DNA of 7,260 nt from an uncultured Pelosinus sp. Lineage in GTDB: Bacteria > Bacillota > Negativicutes > UMGS1260. The position numbers and the translations under genes are program-made. Below the pieces are notes generated by a model that was not told the DNA's origin, searched no databases, and saw nothing but the letters and a program-made list of their open reading frames with translations. The stretch lies in assembly GCA_900550105.1 (NCBI GenBank), contig URQW01000121.1, positions 1 to 7,260 of the forward strand, written 5' to 3'. Below are positions 1-6,342 of this stretch, one piece after another. Position 1 is the stretch's first letter. Each line of letters starts with the position of its first letter.

Positions 1-161
1 AGAATCATAAAGGCATTATTGAGTATACGACGCAAATTGTCCGCATTAGGCTTAAGCAGGGAGTTGTAATTGTAGTAGGAAGCAATTTATCGTTAGGAAG
101 CCTCCAGGTAGAACAAATTCTAGTCGAAGGACTGATTCAGTCGCTTCGCTATGATTTATAG
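1..161 (+). CDS. yqfC: YqfC/YabP-family sporulation protein, 3' end only
   Basis: This is the C-terminal 52 residues of an ORF that enters from the left edge; the first full codon is at position 3 and the TAG stop is at 159-161. The visible part is rich in alternating beta-strand-like hydrophobics and reads NHKGIIEYTTQIVRIRL, then a QGVVIVVGSNLSLGSL stretch, ending VEGLIQSLRYDL. This matches the tail of the YqfC/YabP sporulation family as I know it. In Bacillus subtilis yqfC is the sigma-E-controlled partner directly upstream of yqfD, and the same order is seen here with an 11-nt gap. The molecular role of the family is poorly defined; it is a small protein made in the mother cell during sporulation. 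The start and promoter lie outside the window. Identity is well supported by the tail sequence plus the next gene. Confidence 0.85.
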   Translation, partial: NHKGIIEYTTQIVRIRLKQGVVIVVGSNLSLGSLQVEQILVEGLIQSLRYDL

Positions 162-165
162 GAGG
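160..165 (+). promoter_or_regulatory. Ribosome binding site of yqfD (AGGAGG)
   Basis: A full AGGAGG lies 7 nt before the GTG at 173 and overlaps the last two bases of the yqfC stop codon. It fixes the yqfD start at GTG 173 rather than the in-frame ATG at 182, whose distance of 16 nt would be too long. Confidence 0.85.
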
Positions 166-172
166 CGAGCTT

Positions 173-1348
173 GTGTTGTTTATGCGGTTTAATCATTATT
201 TCAAAGGGTTTGTTTATATAAAAGTTACCGGTAAAAGACCGGAGAAACTCATCAATCTTTGTCTTGATCAAGGGTTCGAGCTATGGTCAGCTACCAAGCG
301 ATTTGATGGCGTTTATGTTTATATAAGCCTCCAGGATTTTTTTGCTATCAGACCGTTAGTTAAGCGAAGTGAGACGAGAATTTCTGTGGTTGCTTATCAG
401 GGATTTCCCTTTTTCTTCAAAAAAGTTAAGCGCCGAAAGATGTTTGTTTTGGGACTGTTCCTGTTCTGTGCTTTGCTTCAATATGCATCAAACTTTATAT
501 TCTTTGTCCATATTACTGGCTGTGAACAAGTTCCAGCTGTCGTAGTAAGGCAGGCCTTGGCGGAAGGCGGTATTGTTCCTGGGGCCAAAAAAGATGAAGT
601 GAATAAAAAGCAGGCTGAGACAGCTTTGCTTTTGGCAGTTCCGGAATTAGCCTGGGCTTCTATTCAGTTTATGGGAACGAGGGCTGTCGTAGAGGTTGCC
701 GAGAAGAATATGCCGCAAGAGGAAAGCCGCGAGCCTGCCGATTATGTGGCTCAAAAAGACGGTGTAATTTGCGAATGGATTGTTCTAAACGGACAAGGCC
801 AAAAGAAACAGGGCGATACTGTACGGGCGGGAGATATTTTAATCAAAGGTCTACTGTCAGGCAAGGCGGTACGGGCAACTGGTATTGTAAAAGCCAAGAT
901 ACACTATGAAGCAACCGGTGAAGAGTCGCTTTCGACTACTTGGCTAGAGCGAACTGGACAGCAGCGAGATTCTTATAAGATTTTTTGGGGGGGGCGGGAA
1001 TTGACGATAAAATCAGCGCCGAATCCGCCCTTTACGAGCTTTGAACGCGAGGTTTTTTGCAAAAAAGTTCTCCTTTGGAGGAATCCCGATTTACCTGTCG
1101 AATTTACCAGGGAAGACTTTTATGAAACTGTGCCGGTTTATCAAGAAAAAACGCACGAAGAAGCGACGGACAGTGCTGTACGGCATGCTTTGGCAGTTTT
1201 GTCCGAACAAATTCCTGAGACGGCTCAAATTATTGCAAAAAATACGGAACTTGTTGCAACCGACGATCCCAATAGGGTGAAAGTAAAAGTTTTAGTGGAA
1301 ACAATTGAAGAGATCGGTGAAAACAGAACCAGCTTACAGGGGGGCTAA
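173..1348 (+). CDS. yqfD: Sporulation membrane protein YqfD
   Basis: A 391-residue protein, close to the roughly 400 residues usual for YqfD. Residues 1-88 form a cytoplasmic-looking region that ends in a basic cluster (KKVKRRK, 84-89). One transmembrane helix follows at about 90-112, and the remainder is probably exported. Residues about 111-178 (HITGCEQV, then a P-x-L-x-W segment and MGTRAVVEVAEKN) resemble a POTRA domain of the FtsQ/DivIB kind. Residues about 190-230 (YVAQKDGVICEWIV, then GDTVRAGDILIKG) resemble a lipoyl/barrel-sandwich motif. Both comparisons are by eye. The start is GTG, chosen because a perfect AGGAGG lies 7 nt upstream. In B. subtilis the gene is transcribed with yqfC under sigma-E; its biochemical role is not established. 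An unusual T6-G8 run (981-994) encodes residues 270-274. The end of the gene carries the phoH ribosome binding site. Confidence 0.9.
   Translation: MLFMRFNHYFKGFVYIKVTGKRPEKLINLCLDQGFELWSATKRFDGVYVYISLQDFFAIRPLVKRSETRISVVAYQGFPFFFKKVKRRKMFVLGLFLFCALLQYASNFIFFVHITGCEQVPAVVVRQALAEGGIVPGAKKDEVNKKQAETALLLAVPELAWASIQFMGTRAVVEVAEKNMPQEESREPADYVAQKDGVICEWIVLNGQGQKKQGDTVRAGDILIKGLLSGKAVRATGIVKAKIHYEATGEESLSTTWLERTGQQRDSYKIFWGGRELTIKSAPNPPFTSFEREVFCKKVLLWRNPDLPVEFTREDFYETVPVYQEKTHEEATDSAVRHALAVLSEQIPETAQIIAKNTELVATDDPNRVKVKVLVETIEEIGENRTSLQGG
981..994 (+). repeat. T6-G8 homopolymer run inside yqfD
   Basis: Six T (981-986) are followed directly by eight G (987-994), then CGGG. The run encodes I-F-W-G-G-R (residues 270-275). 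It is the longest G run in the window and is in frame here, so yqfD is intact as given. Runs of this length are prone to polymerase slippage and to sequencing or assembly error. Confidence 0.9.
1338..1344 (+). promoter_or_regulatory. Ribosome binding site of phoH (AGGGGGG)
   Basis: AGGGGGG lies within the last codons of yqfD (Q-G-G-stop) and 8 nt before TTG at 1353. It is the only convincing Shine-Dalgarno near the phoH start, and it argues for TTG 1353 over the upstream TTG 1305 and GTG 1317 and over ATG 1371, which is 26 nt away. Its position suggests translational coupling with yqfD. Confidence 0.7.
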
Positions 1349-1352
1349 CTAT

Positions 1353-2342
1353 TTGCCGCAGGCCAATCAAATGGAAAAACGATTAGACTTTACAGATCAT
1401 CAAGAAGCTGTAATGGTTTTAGGTAGAAATGATGAAAATATCCGACTAATTCAGGAAAGTTTTTCCTGCCAAGTAACGGCACGGGGAGATCAACTTGTAA
1501 TTAGCGGTGAAGATATACTGGTAGAGCAAGTTTATCATTTGCTTTCAGAATTGATCTTTTTATATCGCAGTAAAAATTTTATTACAATTCATGATGTGAA
1601 ATATAGTATAAAAATGGTTCAGGAAAATGGCGCCCACAAACTGCATCGACTGTATGCTGATTCGGTGCTGACGACGGCAAGAGGCCGCATGATTAAGCCG
1701 AAAACCTGGGGCCAGCTTATTTACTTGGAAGCCATTCGACGTCACGATATTACGCTGGGAATTGGTCCAGCCGGCACCGGGAAAACTTATTTGGCTGTTG
1801 CTATGGCTGTAGAAGCATTAAAAAATAGAAAAGTGGAAAGAATTATCTTAACGCGACCTGCTGTGGAAGCTGGTGAGAAGCTAGGATTTTTACCTGGCGA
1901 TCTGCAAGAAAAGGTGGATCCTTATTTGCGGCCCCTTTACGATGCACTTTATGATATTATCGGCAGTGAGACCTTTGCTAAATATATGTCTAAGGGGATT
2001 ATTGAAGTAGCGCCGCTGGCTTATATGCGCGGACGGACACTTGACGATTCCTTCGTTATCTTAGATGAGGCCCAGAATACAACGGCGCCTCAAATGAAAA
2101 TGTTTCTTACTCGTTTAGGCTTTGGCTCTAAAATGGTTATTACTGGCGATTTAACACAAATTGATTTGCCGCCAGGGCAAATTTCTGGTTTGGCTCAGGC
2201 CAAGCGGATTCTGGCTCAGGTTGATGGAATTGCCATTTCTCTGTTTGAAGAAGCCGATGTAGTGCGCCATGAAGTCGTATCACGGATTATTCGCGCCTAT
2301 GATAACTTTGACAAAGAGAAGAAAATGGAAAAATTGGAGTGA
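1353..2342 (+). CDS. phoH: PhoH-family ATPase
   Basis: A 329-residue P-loop ATPase when started at TTG 1353. The open frame extends back to 1305, but a start there would overlap yqfD by 44 nt without a good ribosome binding site. Residues about 15-75 form a small N-terminal KH-like region (GRNDENIRLIQESF, then VTARGDQLVISGED). The C-terminal two thirds is the PhoH core: Walker A GPAGTGKT (138-145), TRPAVEAGEKLGFLPGDL (167-184), Walker B VILDEAQN (235-242), then ITGDLTQIDLP (263-273) and the RHEVV element near 305. PhoH belongs to the superfamily 1 helicase-related ATPases and is thought to act on RNA, often encoded beside the rRNA-maturation factor YbeY. The name comes from phosphate-starvation control in E. 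coli; no such signal is visible here. yqfF begins 5 nt after the stop. Confidence 0.93.
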   Translation: MPQANQMEKRLDFTDHQEAVMVLGRNDENIRLIQESFSCQVTARGDQLVISGEDILVEQVYHLLSELIFLYRSKNFITIHDVKYSIKMVQENGAHKLHRLYADSVLTTARGRMIKPKTWGQLIYLEAIRRHDITLGIGPAGTGKTYLAVAMAVEALKNRKVERIILTRPAVEAGEKLGFLPGDLQEKVDPYLRPLYDALYDIIGSETFAKYMSKGIIEVAPLAYMRGRTLDDSFVILDEAQNTTAPQMKMFLTRLGFGSKMVITGDLTQIDLPPGQISGLAQAKRILAQVDGIAISLFEEADVVRHEVVSRIIRAYDNFDKEKKMEKLE

Positions 2343-2347
2343 ATAAA

Positions 2348-4531
2348 ATGGGGTCTGCCAGTAGACGGTTGCGCGCTATGTTTACGCAACCAGGCAGTGT
2401 ATATGCAAAACCGGTTATTCGCCGGATTGTCTTGTCTTTAGCTTTTTTTACTTTGTTTATTGTCGTACTGGCTACGGATTTTTTAGGTGATAGAGTTTCG
2501 TTTGAAACTGGACAAATTAGTGATCGTGATATTTTAGCGCCACGAACTGTTTCCTATATTAATACCGATAAAACGAAAAAACTGGAAAGTGAAGTACTTG
2601 CCGGAATTGTTAACGTGTATGATCTAGATATGGCCATAGTCAATAAAGCCGGGGAAAATCTTACGGCTTTATTTCGTACTGCCCATACGGTTAAAGAAGA
2701 TATGCAGCTTTCCGAGCAAGAGAAAATTGCCAAAGTCAAAGGGGCTTTGCCCCTGCTGTCGGCTACGGCGTCTACTTTGTTAGTGACGCTCGATGAGGCG
2801 GCGTTGGAACGCGACCAAGATAGAACTCTAACTTTGCTAAATAAGTATTTACAGCGGGGCATTCGTGATGATGAGCTAGATCTGGCTAAAAAGCAGATTG
2901 CTTTGGAAGCGAACGAATTACCGCTGCCGCTTGCGGAAAAACAACTAATAACCGCTTTAGCGCCACTGTTTTTACAGACTAATTTTATTTTGAACAGTAA
3001 AGAAACCGAAAAACGCAAACAAGGCGTTTTAGCTGGAATAGAGCCTGTCCGTGAAACAATCAAAAAAGGGCAAGTACTTGTCCGGCGCGGCGATGTAGTT
3101 ACAGCAGAGCAAATTCATGCGCTGGAGGAACTGGGGCTTTCTCGCGGGCAGACGAATGAACTTCGTGTGTTAGGGCTTACCTTTTTTGTCTTGATTATTA
3201 TGGCCTTGACCACGCTTTCTCTCCGGACAAGTGCGCCTTCTGTTTATGAAAATGACTTATCAATGGTGCTTGTAGGCCTTGTTATGTTGATTACCATGAT
3301 TCTTGGTAAAATGGCTCACTATTATTCTGATTTTGCCGCACCCATGACGGTCGGCGCCTTGCTTGCAACGATTTTGATCAATCGCCGCATTGGTCTTGCC
3401 GTAACTTTTGCTTTAACGATTTTTTTTGGCGTCATTGTCGACCATGATCTTCGTGCCGTATTGACCTGTCTTATGGGGAGTATCACTGGTGTTTACTGTA
3501 TTTCCACAGTGACGACAGGCTACAGTTTGGCAAAAAGCGGCTTTTGGATTTCTATCGTCCAGTTTCTTGTTATTGCCACAACAGGTCTAATTGATCAAAT
3601 TAGTGGTGCCGAACTTGTTACGCAGTGTTTACTAGGTATTTTTAGTGGTGTTACGGCTACGATTATCACGACTGGAATTTTACCTTACTTAGAAAATGTG
3701 TTTCATATTACCACGTCAGTGAAACTCATGGATCTAGCCAGACCCAATCATCCACTGTTGCAGCAGCTCTTGTTAGAGGCGCCAGGAACCTATCATCATA
3801 GTGTACTTATTGGCAATATGGTAGAGACAGCAGCGGCTCAAATTGGTGCAGATCCAGTACTCGCCCGGGTAGGCGCTTATTATCATGATATAGGCAAAAT
3901 CAAGCGTCCTTGTTTTTTTGTGGAAAATCAGGCGTCAGGAGAGAATCCTCATGATAAAATTGCGCCGTCGCTGAGTACGCTGATTATAACGTCTCATATT
4001 AAAGATGGCCGTGATTTGTGCCGTGAACATAATATTCCCGGCATTGTCGCTGATATTGTGCAGCAACATCATGGCACGACGCTAGTATCTTATTTTTATC
4101 AACGAGCGACGGAAAATGATCATAGTGAATGTATTATTGAATCGGATTTCCGCTATGAAGGACCTTGTCCGCAAAGTAAAGAAGCCGCGCTTGTCATGTT
4201 GGCCGACGGTTGTGAAGCTGCAGTACGGTCTATTGCGAAACCGAATATTAACCGTATTGAAGCAACTGTGCGCAAAATTATTAAACAGCGTCTCCATGAA
4301 GGGCAGCTTGATGAATGTAATCTAACGTTGCGCGATTTAAATACGATCGGTGATATTTTTATTAGGGTACTTTCCAGCATGTTCCATACACGAATTGAAT
4401 ATCCCGATGAGAAAGATTTAGAAAGGAGAAAATTAAAAAATGGAAATCAACATAAACTCCTTACAGACCGAAGTGACTGTATCGGACGCGATGGCGGCGA
4501 CAGTCAAGAAAGTTTTAAGCAAAGCAGCTGA
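2348..4531 (+). CDS. yqfF: 7TM-HD domain cyclic-di-AMP phosphodiesterase, YqfF/PgpH family
   Basis: A 727-residue membrane protein started at ATG 2348, which has GGAG (2336-2339) 8 nt upstream; the in-frame GTG at 2339 overlaps that site and is less likely. Order of parts: a first membrane helix at about 26-45; a large extracytoplasmic 7TMR-HDED-type region at about 46-270; a block of several helices at about 273-455; a cytoplasmic HD domain at about 470-650. Metal ligands of the HD domain are visible: HH at 483-484 (GTYHHSVL), HD at 513-514 (YYHDIGK), HHGT at 574-577 and the D of LADGCEAA at 620. Listeria PgpH, of this architecture, hydrolyses c-di-AMP to pApA; the same activity is inferred here. 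The last roughly 30 residues, read through the start of ybeY, have low-complexity hydrophilic character and may not be conserved. Length is slightly above the usual 710-720. Confidence 0.92.
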   Translation: MGSASRRLRAMFTQPGSVYAKPVIRRIVLSLAFFTLFIVVLATDFLGDRVSFETGQISDRDILAPRTVSYINTDKTKKLESEVLAGIVNVYDLDMAIVNKAGENLTALFRTAHTVKEDMQLSEQEKIAKVKGALPLLSATASTLLVTLDEAALERDQDRTLTLLNKYLQRGIRDDELDLAKKQIALEANELPLPLAEKQLITALAPLFLQTNFILNSKETEKRKQGVLAGIEPVRETIKKGQVLVRRGDVVTAEQIHALEELGLSRGQTNELRVLGLTFFVLIIMALTTLSLRTSAPSVYENDLSMVLVGLVMLITMILGKMAHYYSDFAAPMTVGALLATILINRRIGLAVTFALTIFFGVIVDHDLRAVLTCLMGSITGVYCISTVTTGYSLAKSGFWISIVQFLVIATTGLIDQISGAELVTQCLLGIFSGVTATIITTGILPYLENVFHITTSVKLMDLARPNHPLLQQLLLEAPGTYHHSVLIGNMVETAAAQIGADPVLARVGAYYHDIGKIKRPCFFVENQASGENPHDKIAPSLSTLIITSHIKDGRDLCREHNIPGIVADIVQQHHGTTLVSYFYQRATENDHSECIIESDFRYEGPCPQSKEAALVMLADGCEAAVRSIAKPNINRIEATVRKIIKQRLHEGQLDECNLTLRDLNTIGDIFIRVLSSMFHTRIEYPDEKDLERRKLKNGNQHKLLTDRSDCIGRDGGDSQESFKQSS

Positions 4532-4907
4532 ATTGTACAACTTAGCGCCGACGGCGGAAGTCAGCTTATCCTTTTGCGACGATGCCCATATTCATAAAAT
4601 GAATTTAGAATTTCGCGGCATTGACAGGCCAACAGATGTTTTATCTTTTGCGCTTAGCGAAGGCGAGGAGCCGGAGATACTTGATGGTCCAGCAGAAGAT
4701 TTGCTTGGTGATATTATTATTTCTGTTGATACTCTCGCCAGGCAAGCCGAAGAGTATGGTCATAGTTTGGAGCGAGAACTTGCTTATTTGACGGTTCACG
4801 GGTTACTTCATTTATTAGGCTATGATCATTTAACCGACAGTGATAAAGCAGAAATGCGCCAAGAAGAAGAGGCTATTTTGGGCGCTTTAGGAATTGAGCG
4901 TTTATGA
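4440..4907 (+). CDS. ybeY: Endoribonuclease / rRNA maturation factor YbeY
   Basis: A 155-residue protein, the usual length. The zinc-binding signature HGLLHLLGYDH is complete at residues 120-130, giving three histidine ligands (120, 124, 130). The other family signatures are present too: RGIDRPTDVLSF (59-70) and LLGDIIIS (88-95). YbeY is a zinc-dependent ribonuclease-like protein needed for 16S rRNA 3' maturation and ribosome quality control, and acts in the cytoplasm. ATG 4440 is preceded by AAAGGAG (4422-4428) with an 11-nt gap, a little long but acceptable. The gene starts 92 nt inside the annotated end of yqfF and overlaps cdd by the four bases ATGA, so translation is probably coupled on both sides. 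The dgkA gene that often follows ybeY in Bacillus is absent. Confidence 0.96.
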   Translation: MEININSLQTEVTVSDAMAATVKKVLSKAAELYNLAPTAEVSLSFCDDAHIHKMNLEFRGIDRPTDVLSFALSEGEEPEILDGPAEDLLGDIIISVDTLARQAEEYGHSLERELAYLTVHGLLHLLGYDHLTDSDKAEMRQEEEAILGALGIERL

Positions 4908-5350
4908 AGGATAGTCTAGTTTGTTCGATTACGCCAGAAGAAATACGCTTACTTGTAGCTGCGGCGACACGGGCCATGGCGAAAGCCTATGTACCTTACT
5001 CGCATTTTCCCGTAGGCGCTGCTTTACTAACCGACGATGGAACGATTTATGAAGGTTGTAATATTGAAAATGCTTCTTATTCGTTAACAATCTGTGCCGA
5101 AAGAACTGCTATTTTTACGGCCTTAGCAAAAGGTGAACGAAAATTTAAAGCTTTGGCTGTTGCTGCAAAAACTTCGAATCCTGTAGCGCCTTGCGGCGCT
5201 TGCCGACAAGTGATAGCTGAGTTTCACATTCCCGCCATAATTATGGCAAATCAAACGGGAGAATATAAAGTTATGTCATTAGAAGAGATATTACCCTATT
5301 CTTTTTCTTCTGAGGACTTGACGTATTTTGGGGAGGACAACAACGATTGA
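4904..5350 (+). CDS. cdd: Cytidine deaminase
   Basis: A 148-residue homotetrameric-type cytidine deaminase that converts cytidine or deoxycytidine to uridine or deoxyuridine in pyrimidine salvage. The catalytic and zinc-binding residues are all there: Cys64-Ala-Glu66 in TICAERTA, and Cys97 and Cys100 in PCGACRQV. The substrate-binding stretches PYSHFPVGAAL (31-41) and GCNIENASYS (51-60) are typical. It is somewhat longer than the minimal roughly 130-residue enzymes, through a short acidic C-terminal tail (EDLTYFGEDNND). ATG 4904 overlaps the ybeY stop in ATGA, which indicates translational coupling; no strong separate ribosome binding site is obvious beyond the GAG-rich end of ybeY. The stop overlaps the era start in TTGA. 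Confidence 0.96.
   Translation: MKDSLVCSITPEEIRLLVAAATRAMAKAYVPYSHFPVGAALLTDDGTIYEGCNIENASYSLTICAERTAIFTALAKGERKFKALAVAAKTSNPVAPCGACRQVIAEFHIPAIIMANQTGEYKVMSLEEILPYSFSSEDLTYFGEDNND
5330..5336 (+). promoter_or_regulatory. Ribosome binding site of era (GGGGAGG)
   Basis: A strong GGGGAGG in the last codons of cdd, 10 nt before the TTG at 5347. It supports the non-ATG start: the next in-frame ATG is at about codon 39, beyond the P-loop, and would remove the G1 motif. Confidence 0.8.
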
Positions 5351-6249
5351 GTAATACAAAGAAAGAAATTTTTCGTTCCGGTTTTGTCGCTGTAATTGGA
5401 CGGCCTAATGCTGGTAAATCCACGCTGGTTAATAGTCTTATTGGCCAGAAGATCGCTATTATGAGTGATAAACCACAGACAACGCGCAATAAAATTATGT
5501 GCGTACTAACGCAAGACGATGCACAAATGCTGTTTGTGGATACGCCTGGCATTCATAAACCGAAGCATAAGCTAGGACAATATATGGTGGAGGCAGCCGA
5601 GCAGACGCTACGCGAAGTGGACGCCATTTTATTTGTAACAGATGCCAGTGAAAAATTTGGACCTGGGGAAGAATATATTATTGAGCGTTTGAAAGAAGTA
5701 AAGACGCCGGTTTTTCTTGTTGTTAATAAAATAGATCTTGTTGAGAAGCCGAAACTTTTACCGATCATCAAAAACTATCAAAGTCGCTATGATTTTAAAG
5801 CCGTTGTGCCTATTTCGGCGTTGGAAAAAGTAAATCTTGATGTGCTTCTTACTGAAATTAAAAGTCTCCTGCCGGAAGGGCCTAAGTATTTTCCTGAAGA
5901 TATGATAACAGACCAGCCAGAGCGGCTTGTCATTGCTGAACTCATTCGGGAAAAAGCGCTTCAGCTTACAAGAGAAGAAGTGCCGCATGCCATTGCTGTG
6001 GATATTGAAGAAATTGCACCGCGTCCTGGCGATAAATTGTATGTTCGTGCTGTCATCTATGTGGAAAGAGAATCACAAAAGGGAATTTTGATTGGCAGCG
6101 GCGGTACTTTAATGAAGAAAATCGGTCAGCAGGCCCGTGTCGATGTAGAAAATTTATTGGGAAATCCCTGTTATCTTGATTTATGGGTGAAAGTGAAAAA
6201 GGATTGGCGCAATCGTGATTCGATTTTAAAATCTCTGGGGTATGAATAA
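5347..6249 (+). CDS. era: Ribosome-assembly GTPase Era
   Basis: A 300-residue GTPase, the standard Era length. G motifs in order: G1 GRPNAGKS (18-25), G2 around QTTRN (44-48), G3 DTPG (65-68), G4 NKID (127-130), G5 SAL (157-159). The C-terminal KH domain has the family's RNA-binding segment, with ESQKGILIGSGG at about 242-253 and the rest running to about residue 265, followed by the conserved LDLWVKVKKDWR. Era binds the 3' end of 16S rRNA and helps mature the 30S subunit, so it works with YbeY encoded two genes upstream. It starts with TTG, overlapping the cdd stop as TTGA, behind a strong GGGGAGG. The TAA stop sits in the loop of the operon's terminator hairpin. In Bacillus recO follows era; here it does not. 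Confidence 0.97.
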   Translation: MSNTKKEIFRSGFVAVIGRPNAGKSTLVNSLIGQKIAIMSDKPQTTRNKIMCVLTQDDAQMLFVDTPGIHKPKHKLGQYMVEAAEQTLREVDAILFVTDASEKFGPGEEYIIERLKEVKTPVFLVVNKIDLVEKPKLLPIIKNYQSRYDFKAVVPISALEKVNLDVLLTEIKSLLPEGPKYFPEDMITDQPERLVIAELIREKALQLTREEVPHAIAVDIEEIAPRPGDKLYVRAVIYVERESQKGILIGSGGTLMKKIGQQARVDVENLLGNPCYLDLWVKVKKDWRNRDSILKSLGYE

Positions 6250-6264
6250 TCATACCCTTTTTTT
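6238..6264 (+). terminator. Rho-independent terminator overlapping the end of era
   Basis: GGGTATGA (6238-6245) and TCATACCC (6250-6257) form a perfect 8-bp stem with a 4-nt loop, followed immediately by seven T (6258-6264), then CC and six more T. A further G-U pair is possible at the base (6237 with 6258). The loop (6246-6249) contains the era TAA stop at 6247-6249, so the left arm is coding. This ends the yqfC-to-era transcription unit. Confidence 0.88.
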
Positions 6265-6294
6265 CCTTTTTTATTGTAAAGCCGCCCCTGTTTA

Positions 6295-6323
6295 TTGACC
6301 AGAGGCAGTCAAAATGCTATCAT
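6295..6323 (+). promoter_or_regulatory. Housekeeping-type (sigma-A/sigma-70) promoter for the DUF502 gene
   Basis: The -35 box TTGACC (6295-6300) is followed by an exact 17-nt spacer and the -10 box TATCAT (6318-6323). The -10 is extended by TG at 6315-6316. Five of six bases match consensus in each box. Transcription would begin near 6330, leaving a leader of only about 12 nt made up almost entirely of the ribosome binding site (GAGGGG, 6331-6336). It lies just downstream of the era terminator, so it opens a separate transcription unit. Confidence 0.78.
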
Positions 6324-6342
6324 TTGTTAAGAGGGGTGAATC

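Noticed and set aside
99..337. GCCTCCAGG occurring twice (near 100 and 328)
   Set aside because: Nine bases, two copies, both within ordinary codons in different genes; no repeat structure around them.
1041..1280. 79-codon + strand frame within yqfD
   Set aside because: It overlaps well-supported yqfD codons in another frame, is highly basic and resembles no known protein.
2740..2754. Hairpin AGGGGC-TTT-GCCCCT inside yqfF
   Set aside because: The 6-bp stem has no T-run after it and lies in the middle of a coding sequence, so it is not a terminator; chance is likely.
2554..3063. 169-codon open frame on the minus strand inside yqfF
   Set aside because: It is serine-rich, antisense to a clearly coding region with conserved family sequence, and has no ribosome binding site or recognisable domain.
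4621..4646. TTGACA followed by TTATCT inside ybeY as a promoter
   Set aside because: The spacer is only 14 nt and the bases encode the conserved IDRPTDVLSF segment, which explains them.
5271..6253. Several minus-strand frames under cdd and era
   Set aside because: All are shadows of strongly conserved coding sequence and have no independent support.
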